Program-made: the position numbers and the translations under genes
Assembly: GCF_002262875.1 (NCBI RefSeq)
Contig: NZ_NKYE01000014.1
Location: forward strand, 1-64,000
Reading direction: 5' to 3'
Origin: Amycolatopsis antarctica
Lineage (GTDB): Bacteria; Actinomycetota; Actinomycetes; Mycobacteriales; Pseudonocardiaceae
DNA length: 64,000 bases
Shown: positions 8,069-15,516 of the stretch, one piece after another
Layout: each line of letters starts with the position of its first letter
Position numbering within the stretch: position 1 is the stretch's first letter
Notes under the pieces: model-generated
What the model was told of the DNA's origin: nothing
Databases searched by the model: none
Seen by the model: only the letters and a program-made list of their open reading frames with translations

Positions 8069-10510
8069 TCAGCGCCTCCGGTTCGTTCCCCGCTTGGCCT
8101 GTGCGGTCAGCGGATCCTCCGGCCACGGATGTTTCGGGTAACGTCCGCGCAGCTCCGCCCGGACGGCGGCGTAACCGTTGTGCCAGAACGATTCCAGGTC
8201 GGCGGTGACGGCAGCGGGACGTCCGGCGGGGGAGAGCAGGTGCAGCACCACCGGGGCCCGGCCGTCCGCGATGCGCGGGGTGGTGAGCCAGCCGAAGGTC
8301 TCCTGCAGCTTCACCGCCAGCACGGGTTGCGCGCCGGTGTAGTCGACGTGCACGCGGGAGCCCGTGGGCACCTCGATCCGATCGGGTGCCAGCTCGTCGA
8401 AGCGGGCTGCCGCGGGCCAGGGCAGCAACCGCCGCAGCGCCGAGGTGGTGTCGATCCGCGCCAGGTCCGCTCGCCCGCGTGCCCGGGACAGCTCCGGTTC
8501 CAGCCACATGTCCACTTCGGACAACAGTGCCCGTTCGGTGACCTCCGGCCACGGCGGGCCGATGGCGTCGTGCAGAAAGCCCATTCGTTCCCGCACCCGT
8601 TTTCCCTCGGCGGTCCAGCGCAGCAACCCGGTGCCCTGTTCGCGCAGACCGGAGCGCAGCGCGTCCCGTACCAGCACGGCATCCGGGTTCCGCAACGGCC
8701 GTTCGGTCAGTGTGATCGCGCCCAGCGCGCGCACCCGTCTGGCCGCGACGTCCCCGTCCCGCCACGCCACATCGTCCACTTCGGACAACAGTGGCCCCGC
8801 GGCGCGTTCGGCGAGGGCCTGGTCGGCGCGCGCGGCGAGCCGGACGATCCCGTGCGGGCGGCCGGGCTCCCGCGTCGCCTCGGCCACCGCCAGCCATTCC
8901 GCGTCACCGAGACCGCTGTCCCCGCGCAACTCGACCGCCGTCCCGCCCGCCATCAGGTACACGTTCGAGCCGGGGCAGCGGCGGCGGGCCAGCCGTTCCG
9001 GATGGGCGAGGGCCACCACCAGTGCCGTGTCCGGGGTGCCCCGCCCGCCGTCGACCAGCCCGGCCAGCCGGTCGGCTTCTCGCCGCCACCGGCGGGCCGC
9101 CTCGTCGCGCCGGGAACGCAGGCCGTGCAGTTCCGCGTCGGCGTCGGTGAGGCCGGCACCGGCGTCGAGCAGGGCCACCACCTCGGCGGCGGCGCGCGCC
9201 CCCACCGAATCGGCACCGTCGAGCAGGGCGCGGGCATATCGCGGATGCAGGCCGAGCGAGGCCATGACGCGTCCGCGCGCGGTGACCACGCCTGCGACGT
9301 CCACGGCGCCGAGCGTGCGCAGGAGTTCCCGGCCCGCCCGCAGCGGGCCCTCCGGCGGAGCGTCCCACCAGGACAGTCCCGCACCGTCCGGAGTGGACCA
9401 GCAGGCCAGTTCCAGTGCCAGCCGGGACAACTCCGCCGTGCGGATTTCCGGTTCCGGGTAGGCGGGCAGGCCGGCGTGCTCGTTGCGCGGCCAGCACCGG
9501 TACACCGTGCCGGGGCCCTCCCGCGCCGCCCGCCCGGCCCGCTGCTCGGCCACCGCCGCCGACACCCGCACGGTCGCCAGGCCGGGCAACCCCCGGCGGT
9601 GGTCCACCCTCGGCACTCTCGCCAGCCCGGCGTCCACCACGATCCGCACACCGGGAACCGTCAGACTCGACTCGGCCACCGCGCTCGCCAGCACCACCCG
9701 CCTGCGGTCGCCCTCGGCCAGTGCGGCGTCCTGCCGCGCCGCCGTCAGCCTGCCATGCAGGGGCAGAACGTCCACCGTGCCGCCGTCCGTATCGGACAGT
9801 CCGGCGAGCTGCCCCGCCACCCGGGAGATCTCCGCCGCGCCGGGCAGGAAGACGAGCAGGTCACCGTCTGCTTCGGACAGGGCGCGGCGCACGGTTCGCG
9901 CCACGCAGGCCTCGATCCGTTCCCCGCGCGCGGGCGGGGAGTGCTCGACGCGCGTCGGGAACGCCCTGGCCTCGGCGGTGATCACCGGCGCGCCGCCGAG
10001 CACCTCGGCCAGCCTGCCCGCCGCCACGGTCGCCGAGGTCGCCAGCACCCGCAGGTCCTCCCGCAGTCCGGCGCGGGTGTCCATCAGCAGGGCGAGCAGC
10101 AGATCGGCGTCGAGGTGACGCTCGTGGCATTCGTCGAGCAGCACCGCGCCGACGCCGGGCAGCTCCGGGTCGTGCTGCAACCGGCGGACCAGCAGCCCCG
10201 AGGTGACCACCTCGATCCGGGTCCGTGCGGAGACCTTGCGGTCACCGCGTACGGCGTACCCGACGGTCTCGCCGACCGGTTCGCCGAGCAGCGCCGCCAT
10301 CCGCCCCGCGGCCGCCCGTGCGGCCAGCCTGCGCGGCTCGGCCACCACCACCCGGCCCCCGGCCGCCGCGGCCATCGCCAGCGGCACGATCGTGGTCTTG
10401 CCGGTACCCGGCGGGGCGATGAGCACCGCCGTCGCGTGGGTCGCCAGCGCACCGGTCACCTCGTCGAGGACGGCGCGGACCGGCAGATCCGGCAGTACGG
10501 GAAGCCTCAC
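8069..10510 (-). CDS. hrpB: ATP-dependent helicase HrpB
   Basis: An 813-residue DExH-box helicase of the HrpB family (DEAH/RHA superfamily 2), with an uncertain cellular role in bacteria. GTGKT (Walker A) is at 35-39, the DExH box reads DECHER at 126-131 where many relatives have DEFHER, the SAT motif is LATSATV, and motif VI is AEQRAGRAAR. The HrpB-specific C-terminal domain is complete: VPTGSRVHVDY, KLQETFGWLTTPRI and the terminal SFWHNGYAAVRAELRGRYPKHPWPEDP. The GTG at 10510 overlaps the stop of the upstream binding-protein gene (GTGA), so the two are probably co-translated although their functions look unrelated. An antisense frame of about 800 codons is a GC-bias shadow. Confidence 0.93.
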   Translation of the reverse strand: MRLPVLPDLPVRAVLDEVTGALATHATAVLIAPPGTGKTTIVPLAMAAAAGGRVVVAEPRRLAARAAAGRMAALLGEPVGETVGYAVRGDRKVSARTRIEVVTSGLLVRRLQHDPELPGVGAVLLDECHERHLDADLLLALLMDTRAGLREDLRVLATSATVAAGRLAEVLGGAPVITAEARAFPTRVEHSPPARGERIEACVARTVRRALSEADGDLLVFLPGAAEISRVAGQLAGLSDTDGGTVDVLPLHGRLTAARQDAALAEGDRRRVVLASAVAESSLTVPGVRIVVDAGLARVPRVDHRRGLPGLATVRVSAAVAEQRAGRAAREGPGTVYRCWPRNEHAGLPAYPEPEIRTAELSRLALELACWSTPDGAGLSWWDAPPEGPLRAGRELLRTLGAVDVAGVVTARGRVMASLGLHPRYARALLDGADSVGARAAAEVVALLDAGAGLTDADAELHGLRSRRDEAARRWRREADRLAGLVDGGRGTPDTALVVALAHPERLARRRCPGSNVYLMAGGTAVELRGDSGLGDAEWLAVAEATREPGRPHGIVRLAARADQALAERAAGPLLSEVDDVAWRDGDVAARRVRALGAITLTERPLRNPDAVLVRDALRSGLREQGTGLLRWTAEGKRVRERMGFLHDAIGPPWPEVTERALLSEVDMWLEPELSRARGRADLARIDTTSALRRLLPWPAAARFDELAPDRIEVPTGSRVHVDYTGAQPVLAVKLQETFGWLTTPRIADGRAPVVLHLLSPAGRPAAVTADLESFWHNGYAAVRAELRGRYPKHPWPEDPLTAQAKRGTNRRR

Positions 10511-11331
10511 CGTTCGGTGATCCCCGGTGGCCGCGGGAGCTGGTAGCCGGAAGGACCGATGTTGCGACTCAGCGACTCCGACCACGCACCGCTGCTGATC
10601 ATCTGCTCGATCGCCGTGTTCAGCGCCGCCTGCCCCTCGGTGTCGCCCTTGCGCAGGCCGATCCCGTAGCGCTCCACCGAGAACGGGCTTCCGACGACAC
10701 GCATCAGCTCCGGATTCTGTGCCACGTAACCGGCCAGGATCACCGCGTCCGTGGTGACCGCGTCCACCTGCCGGGCCAGCAACGCCGTCACGCAGTCCGG
10801 GTAACGGGGGTACTCGATCAGCTCCACCAACTGCGCGAAGCGGTCCTTCACCTGCTGGGCGGGCGTCGACCCGCTGACCGAGCACAGCTTGCGGCCGTTG
10901 AGCGCCTCCGGCCCGGTGATGTCCGCCGAGGCCGAGCGAACCAGTAGATCCTGGCCGGTGAGGAAGTACGGGCCCGCGAAGCTCACCGATTCCTTGCGTT
11001 TGTCGCTGACGGAGTATGTGGCCACGACGAGATCGACCTTGCCGGAGGCGATGTCGGTCTCCCGCGCGGCCGAGGTCGTCTCCTGCCAGTCGATGTCCTC
11101 CGGATCGACGCCCAGCTCGCCCGCGACGAAGGTGGCGACGTCGATGTCGAAGCCGACGAACCTGCCGTCCAGCGTGCGCTCGGACAGGCCGGGCTGGTCG
11201 TAGCGGATGCCGATGGTGAGGCGATCGCCGTCGGCGGCCCTGGCCACCAGCGAATCGCTCTTCGACGCGGCGGGCGAACATCCGGCCGCGACGACCAGCA
11301 GCAGCGCGCTCAGGATCCGGGCGAGCCGCAT
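10507..11331 (-). CDS. Amino-acid (glutamate-type) ABC transporter substrate-binding lipoprotein
   Basis: A 274-residue SBP_bac_3 lipoprotein. The signal peptide has the lipobox VAAGC with the acylated Cys at residue 18. Downstream are the family's blocks LTIGIRYDQPGL, GFDIDVATFVAGELG, DLVVATYSVSDKRKESVSFAGPYF (the ligand-binding hinge) and an IGLRKGDTE motif. It resembles GluB-type binding proteins for acidic amino acids. The ATG at 11331 has an ideal GGAGGTGCC ribosome site. No permease or ATPase gene is adjacent, so it is either an orphan binding protein or serves a transporter encoded elsewhere; its stop overlaps the hrpB start. Confidence 0.88.
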   Translation of the reverse strand: MRLARILSALLLVVAAGCSPAASKSDSLVARAADGDRLTIGIRYDQPGLSERTLDGRFVGFDIDVATFVAGELGVDPEDIDWQETTSAARETDIASGKVDLVVATYSVSDKRKESVSFAGPYFLTGQDLLVRSASADITGPEALNGRKLCSVSGSTPAQQVKDRFAQLVELIEYPRYPDCVTALLARQVDAVTTDAVILAGYVAQNPELMRVVGSPFSVERYGIGLRKGDTEGQAALNTAIEQMISSGAWSESLSRNIGPSGYQLPRPPGITER

Positions 11332-11394
11332 GGCACCTCCTTCGGTGGACACCCCTGGCGACCTCACGGTCCTCTCAGGTTCGATGGCTAGCCT

Positions 11395-11958
11395 ATGCGC
11401 GTGCTGCGACCGTCACCACGAGTCCTCGATTCGGTGGGCACTCTCGCCCGCCTCGGCCTTGCCGCTGTCTGGCTGATCTCCGGCGGCGTCAAGCTCGCCG
11501 ATCCCGGGCAGAGTTACGTCGCCGTACAGGCCTACGAGCTGCTGCCGCAGGGCCTGATCGGCGTGGTCGCCACCGGCCTGCCCATCCTGGAACTGGTGCT
11601 CGGCCTGCTGCTGGTGGCTGGCCTGCTGACCAGGTTCACCGCGGTGGCGTCCGGCCTGCTGCTGCTCGCCCTGATCGCGGTGGTGGCGCAGTCCTGGGCG
11701 CGCGGACTGTCCATCGACTGCGGCTGCTTCGGCGGTGGTGGCGAGGTGCCCGTCGGCGAGACGCGGTATCCGCAGGAGATCGCCAGGGACGTGGGTTTCC
11801 TGCTGCTGGCGATCTGGCTGACCGTGCGTCCGCGGACCGCGTTCTCGGTGGACGGCTGGATGGGTGGCGAGCGCGGGAACTCGGCGGCGGCCCCGGACGA
11901 CAATCTGGGCGAACCGGATACCCCCGCGGTGTCCGGGCGTGAATCGGAAAGGATCTGA
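11395..11958 (+). CDS. MauE/DoxX family redox-associated membrane protein
   Basis: A 187-residue membrane protein with four helices. The N-terminal LGLAAVWLISGGVKLADP matches the DoxX/MauE entry helix, and SIDCGCFGGGGE carries the conserved CGCFG motif of the MauE group, thought to handle electrons or a cofactor for periplasmic disulfide formation. The tail of about 40 residues is polar. It starts 63 bases from the divergent binding-protein gene and ends 4 bases before a DsbA-like gene, so the pair most likely works as a membrane oxidoreductase partner plus an extracellular thiol-disulfide protein. Confidence 0.87.
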   Translation: MRVLRPSPRVLDSVGTLARLGLAAVWLISGGVKLADPGQSYVAVQAYELLPQGLIGVVATGLPILELVLGLLLVAGLLTRFTAVASGLLLLALIAVVAQSWARGLSIDCGCFGGGGEVPVGETRYPQEIARDVGFLLLAIWLTVRPRTAFSVDGWMGGERGNSAAAPDDNLGEPDTPAVSGRESERI

Positions 11959-11962
11959 GCAG

Positions 11963-12766
11963 GTGGGTGGAGCAGAGCGGAACGCGCGCAAGCGCCGGCA
12001 GCAGCAGGCGGCGGGGGCGCAGGCCGTCGCGAGCGCGCGCGGAGGCGGGGGCAACCGGAAGGTGATCGTCGCCGTGGTCGGTGTGGTCGTGCTGGCCGCC
12101 GCGGTCGTCGGCGGGGTCGTCTGGACCAATTCGTCGAAGAACGAGACCGAGGGCAGCAACATCGCGGTGTCGGCGGGGGAGGCCCCCGCGTACCCGCAGC
12201 AGCGGGACGGCACCGTCGTCGTCGCGGGGAACCAGGACGCGCCGATCGCGGTGGACGTCTACGCGGACTTCCTCTGCCCCGTCTGCGCGAAGTTCGAGGA
12301 GGTCTACGGCGGGCCGATCGCCGAGCAGGTCACCGCGGGCAAGATCAAGGTCCGCTACCACATGGTGCCACTGCTCAACGAGCAGTCCGACCCGCCCGGT
12401 TACTCGCTGGACTCGGCCAACGCGAGCCTCTGCGCGGCCGACGCGGGAAAGTTCCAGCAGTACCACGACAGCCTGTTCGCCGAGCAGCCCGCGGAGGGCG
12501 GCCGCGGCTACGACAAGGCGCAACTGATCCAGCTCGGCACATCCGTGGGGATCAACGACGCCGCTTTCGGTGCCTGCGTGAACAACGGCACCTACGACCA
12601 GCAGCTCACCGCCGAGTTCGAGAAGGCGGCCAACGATCCGGCGCTGAAGCAGACCCAGCAGGGCGAGACCTTCTTCGGTACGCCGACCGTGGTCGCGGAC
12701 GGCCGGATCGTCGACTGGAGCACCGACCAGGAGTGGCTGTCCAAGGTCGTGGCGGCGCAGGGCTGA
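11963..12766 (+). CDS. Membrane-anchored DsbA-like thioredoxin-fold protein
   Basis: A 267-residue protein with a basic cytosolic start (NARKRRQQQ), one membrane helix at about 34-55 and an extracellular thioredoxin fold of the DsbA/DsbG type. The active site is CPVC at 105-108 (DFLCPVCAKFEE). Further down are GTSVGIND, the helical insert, and the cis-Pro region GTPTVVADGRIV. The GTG at 11963 is the first in-frame start after the MauE stop and is preceded by AAAGGA. It likely forms or repairs disulfides in exported proteins, working with the MauE-like neighbour. It resembles mycobacterial Rv2969c/DsbA-type proteins. Confidence 0.9.
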   Translation: MGGAERNARKRRQQQAAGAQAVASARGGGGNRKVIVAVVGVVVLAAAVVGGVVWTNSSKNETEGSNIAVSAGEAPAYPQQRDGTVVVAGNQDAPIAVDVYADFLCPVCAKFEEVYGGPIAEQVTAGKIKVRYHMVPLLNEQSDPPGYSLDSANASLCAADAGKFQQYHDSLFAEQPAEGGRGYDKAQLIQLGTSVGINDAAFGACVNNGTYDQQLTAEFEKAANDPALKQTQQGETFFGTPTVVADGRIVDWSTDQEWLSKVVAAQG

Positions 12767-12782
12767 GCAGCGTCCACGGCCG

Positions 12783-12811
12783 GGGTGGCGCATCGGCACG
12801 GTGCGCCACCC
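12783..12811 (+). terminator. Hairpin after the DsbA-like gene
   Basis: GGGTGGCGCA and TGCGCCACCC form a perfect 10-bp stem with a 9-base loop, 16 bases past the stop at 12766. No T-tract follows, which is common for terminators in high-GC actinobacteria. Confidence 0.5.
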
Positions 12812-12970
12812 GGGCTGTTCCGGGTTCCAGCTGCGGCCGTCGACGGACGATGACCGGCCGGGCCTCGGCCCGGCCACCTGCGGCGGATCGGTAGCAACCC
12901 CCTGCGTGAGGGCAGGGGAAGGCGTGTTGTAACGTGTACTCGTACCGAAACGGGGTGCCTGACCGTTTCC

Positions 12971-13043
12971 GGGGCTGTGGCGCAGCTGGTAGCGCACCTC
13001 ACTGGCAGTGAGGGGGTCAGGGGTTCGAGTCCCCTCAGCTCCA
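12971..13043 (+). tRNA. tRNA-Ala (anticodon GGC)
   Basis: The 73-base cloverleaf can be drawn in full. The acceptor stem is GGGGCTG paired with CAGCTCC (one G-T pair). The anticodon arm is CCTCA-CTGGCAG-TGAGG with GGC in the loop, reading GCC alanine codons. The T arm is AGGGG-TTCGAGT-CCCCT, and A43 is the discriminator. The 3' CCA is not fully encoded (CC then G). A rho-independent terminator follows 15 bases later. Confidence 0.95.
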
Positions 13044-13057
13044 CCGTTTTCGAAATC

Positions 13058-13097
13058 GCCCGGCTCTGCACTTTATGCAGGTCGGGCATTATTTTTT
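13058..13097 (+). terminator. Rho-independent terminator of tRNA-Ala
   Basis: GCCCG..CTGCA pairs with TGCAG..CGGGC across a short loop with a two-base internal mismatch, and the stem is followed by ATTATTTTTT. It is one of the few T-tract terminators in this GC-rich window. Confidence 0.8.
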
Positions 13098-13171
13098 GGT
13101 CATCCAAACTTTTGTCCATTGTGGATGTCGCTCTAGCTACGTTCAGTAGCTGGGGCACGATCGGAGCAGGC

Positions 13172-13198
13172 GGTGACCACGTTCGAAACGGGGTCACC
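13172..13198. repeat. Compound inverted repeat
   Basis: Arms GGTGACC-A-CGTT and AACG-G-GGTCACC flank a CGA centre: 11 of 12 positions pair, with a single A/G mismatch. It could be a hairpin or an operator; nothing nearby decides. Confidence 0.5.
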
Positions 13199-13647
13199 TC
13201 GGGCTGCCCCAAGGGTCACTCGACTGGGCATCTGTGAGGGTTTTCTGTTCGCCTGTGGCTGCTGACCTTGTGGGCGAGGTGTCCGCGTGTCCGCATGGAG
13301 GTTGAGCGGCCTGGTCCTGCGTGGTCGACCGGGTCCCCAGCCGGGGCCGTAGTCCGGTGGCCGAAGCCACTGGTCGTTGTGGTTTATGACGGAAACGCAA
13401 CCTAGTTGCCCGCCAAGGCTTGCACTGACGAGACCTGTCGAAGAGGACCAAGGGATCAAAGCTCGGCGGGTGCGCGGTCCCCAACCTGTGTGGTGAGACG
13501 GCCGGCCTCGCGCGCGATGGCGGAATGCGGTTTCGGCTCGGCTACGTTCCCTGAGGGGTGCGCACCTTGCTGATCAGCGATCTCGCGGCCACGCTACCGA
13601 TCTTCTGTGCTGGGACTCCCTGCTGGTAAGCCGGCTGAAGTCGGCAT

Positions 13648-13662
13648 TAATGTCGGACATTA
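13648..13662. promoter_or_regulatory. Palindrome TAATGTC-G-GACATTA
   Basis: A perfect 7-bp inverted repeat with one central base, unusually AT-rich for the region, 168 bp upstream of the DUF574-type methyltransferase start. Its size and symmetry suit a TetR or MarR-type operator. There is no matching regulator gene next to it. Confidence 0.4.
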
Positions 13663-13829
13663 CCTGCGAGGCGGTCGAGGTCCTGTGTGTCGGAGCGGGG
13701 CAGCCGGCCGTGGGCGCGGTATCGCGCATCGTGCTCTGCCACGCCGGGTCGCTGAGTGGCGTGCTTCGGCGGTTCGATGAGGTGACTAGAGTGAGCGACT
13801 TCGCTGATCCGATTCTTGGGAGGCACCGG

Positions 13830-14666
13830 ATGGCATCTGGCGCGGACGACCTTGATCTCAACAGGCCGGTAGGTATCGATCCGAATCGGGCCAGCGTGGC
13901 TAGAGTCTACGACTACATGCTGGGTGGCAAAGACAATTACGAGGTCGATCGCACGACCTACCAGCAGATGGCGACTGCGCTGCCCGAGGTGGTGGACGTG
14001 GCCCGCGAGAACCGGGCGTTCCTCACCCGCGCGGTCCGGTTCATCGCCAGGCAGACCCGGATCACCCAGTATCTGGACTGTGGTTCCGGCCTGCCCACCG
14101 CCGACAACATTCATCAGGTTGCCCAACGGCACGAGCGTGACTCCAAGGTCGTCTACGTCGACAACGACCCCGTCGTCATCGCGCACGGACAGGCGCTGCT
14201 GGCCGAGAACGAGTTCACCGCGTTCATCGACGGTGACATTTTCCAGCCACGCAGCATTCTCGACCATCCGGTCGTCGGCCAGCACCTCGACTGGACCGAA
14301 CCCATCGCCCTGTTCCAACTGGCGACCCTGCACCACCACAAGGGCGAACGGCACCAGGCTGCCGAGGTCATGGGCGAATACATCGACGCGCTGCCGTCCG
14401 GGTCCTACGTCGCGATCTCGCACCTGCTCGACCCCGAAAGCGAGGACAGCGCCGTGGCCAGCCAACTCTCCGACGCGGTAGCTCGCGGTTCTCTCGGCGG
14501 TGCCACCTGGCGCACCCACGACGAGATCACCGAACTCTTCCACGGACTCGAACTGGTCCCCCCGGGAGTGGTCGAACTGATGCACTGGTGGCCCGACGGC
14601 CCGAAACTGACCCCGACCACCGTCGCCCACCGCATCATCGCCGGTGGCGTCGCCCGAAAACCCTGA
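13830..14666 (+). CDS. SAM-dependent methyltransferase, DUF574 (actinobacterial) family
   Basis: A 278-residue methyltransferase of the DUF574/PF04672 family that is greatly expanded in Streptomyces and Pseudonocardiaceae; substrates are mostly unknown. Visible landmarks are PNRASVARVYDYMLGGKDNYEVDR near the N-terminus, the SAM-binding FLDCGSG-like block (YLDCGSGLPTADNIHQVAQ), VVYVDNDPVVIAHGQALL, and the C-terminal ELVPPGVVELMHWWPDG. The ATG at 13830 has GGGAGG 6 bases upstream; an in-frame GTG at 13791 is a weaker alternative. The usual XRE/DUF397 companions of this family are not adjacent. Downstream lie two gene remnants. Confidence 0.88.
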   Translation: MASGADDLDLNRPVGIDPNRASVARVYDYMLGGKDNYEVDRTTYQQMATALPEVVDVARENRAFLTRAVRFIARQTRITQYLDCGSGLPTADNIHQVAQRHERDSKVVYVDNDPVVIAHGQALLAENEFTAFIDGDIFQPRSILDHPVVGQHLDWTEPIALFQLATLHHHKGERHQAAEVMGEYIDALPSGSYVAISHLLDPESEDSAVASQLSDAVARGSLGGATWRTHDEITELFHGLELVPPGVVELMHWWPDGPKLTPTTVAHRIIAGGVARKP

Positions 14667-14778
14667 CCCGCGACGGTTCCCGTCACCCGGGTGCATCGAC
14701 CGGAGCAGCCGACATCGCCCCCGGCCTCGTCGGTACCGCCCGCGGGCACTTTGCCCACGCGGAGCAGCACGCGCAGCA

Positions 14779-15002
14779 TGGCTGGGAACGGAGCGGCATG
14801 GTGGTCCGAGCACGGCCCGTTCGACCGGATCATCGCCACGTGCGCGGTCACCCACATCCCGCCGGCCTGGATCGACCAGTTCGCCGACAACGGCCGGATC
14901 GTCGCGTCCCTTGATGCCGGGACCGCAGGACCGCTGCTCGTGCTCGACAGGACCGCGGCCGATGAAGTCACCGGCCGGATCGCACACCTGGCGACGGCGT
15001 GA
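14779..15002 (+). pseudogene. Remnant of a protein-L-isoaspartate-type methyltransferase
   Basis: About 75 codons carry the middle of an isoaspartyl O-methyltransferase-like protein: GNGAAWWSEHGPFDRIIATC, then AVTHIPPAWIDQFADNGRIV and a weakly similar tail to a TGA at 15000-15002. In intact relatives 'DGxxGxPxxAPYDRIIATCAVPxIPxAWxxQLxxGGRIVxPL' is preceded by about 100 residues including the SAM-binding motif, and followed by more. Both are absent here. The fragment abuts the S8 protease remnant on the other strand almost base to base at about 15001, marking a recombination junction. Confidence 0.6.
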
Positions 15003-15320
15003 CATCCTCATAAGCCACCGCGTACTCGGCCGCTGCGGTTCCCTTGTTCGCCATCTTGATCGTCTTGCTCAGGTTTACCGGGCCCGCCGCCTTGACGACA
15101 CCGAAAGAAGCGCTCACCCCGCCTGGGTCGTCCTGAACGTAGGCCGGCACCTGGTTGTCCACCGCGGACTTCGCGTTCACCCGGCCGGAACCGACGCGCT
15201 GAGGGCCAAATATTTTGCCGTTCTCGACCACGTCGGCGCCAGCGGTGTTGATCACCGCCGCCTTGACCTCCTCGACCGACCAGTCGGGATGTGCCTGCCG
15301 GACAAGTGCGGCGCGCCACC
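15001..15320 (-). pseudogene. Remnant of a secreted S8 (subtilisin-like) peptidase
   Basis: On the minus strand the sequence encodes AALVRQAHPDWSVEEVKAAV then INTAGADVVENG, FGPQRVGSGRVNAKSAVDN and LSKTIKMANKGTAAAEYAV. This is the stretch just after the catalytic 'GTSMAAPHVAG' Ser of large actinobacterial subtilisins and the beginning of the following fibronectin-like region. The catalytic Asp, His and Ser parts and the remaining C-terminus are missing at both ends, so it cannot be active. The break on the left coincides with the methyltransferase remnant; on the right it runs into unassignable sequence up to the monooxygenase operon. Confidence 0.7.
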
Positions 15321-15516
15321 GCCAGTACCACCGATGACCGCGTCACCCATTGGTATACGCAATTTTTTGACATACGGGTAACCCTTGTCCGACGCGTATC
15401 CGAGAATCTGCCTGGCTCAACCTGTGTCCCCGACGAGAACGCTCGGCATGCGTGCCATGCCTTCGATGGCGCGCGATCCAGCCTCATGAGAAAGCGTCTT
15501 GCCGGTGATCTCGCGA

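Larger units (their letters stand above)
13098..13829. other. Gap of about 730 bp between tRNA-Ala and a methyltransferase gene
   Basis: No protein frame here shows a recognisable family or good coding character; the frames of 90-110 codons on the minus strand look like chance. It holds two inverted repeats listed separately (13172-13198 and 13648-13662) and presumably the promoter of the methyltransferase gene at 13830. The 3' side of a tRNA gene is a common integration target, but no second copy of the tRNA end was found in this window. Confidence 0.6.

Noticed and set aside
8129..10546. Very long open frame (about 805 codons) antisense to hrpB
   Set aside because: The hrpB reading is full length with all helicase motifs; the antisense product is Arg/Gln/Pro-rich low-complexity sequence caused by high GC.
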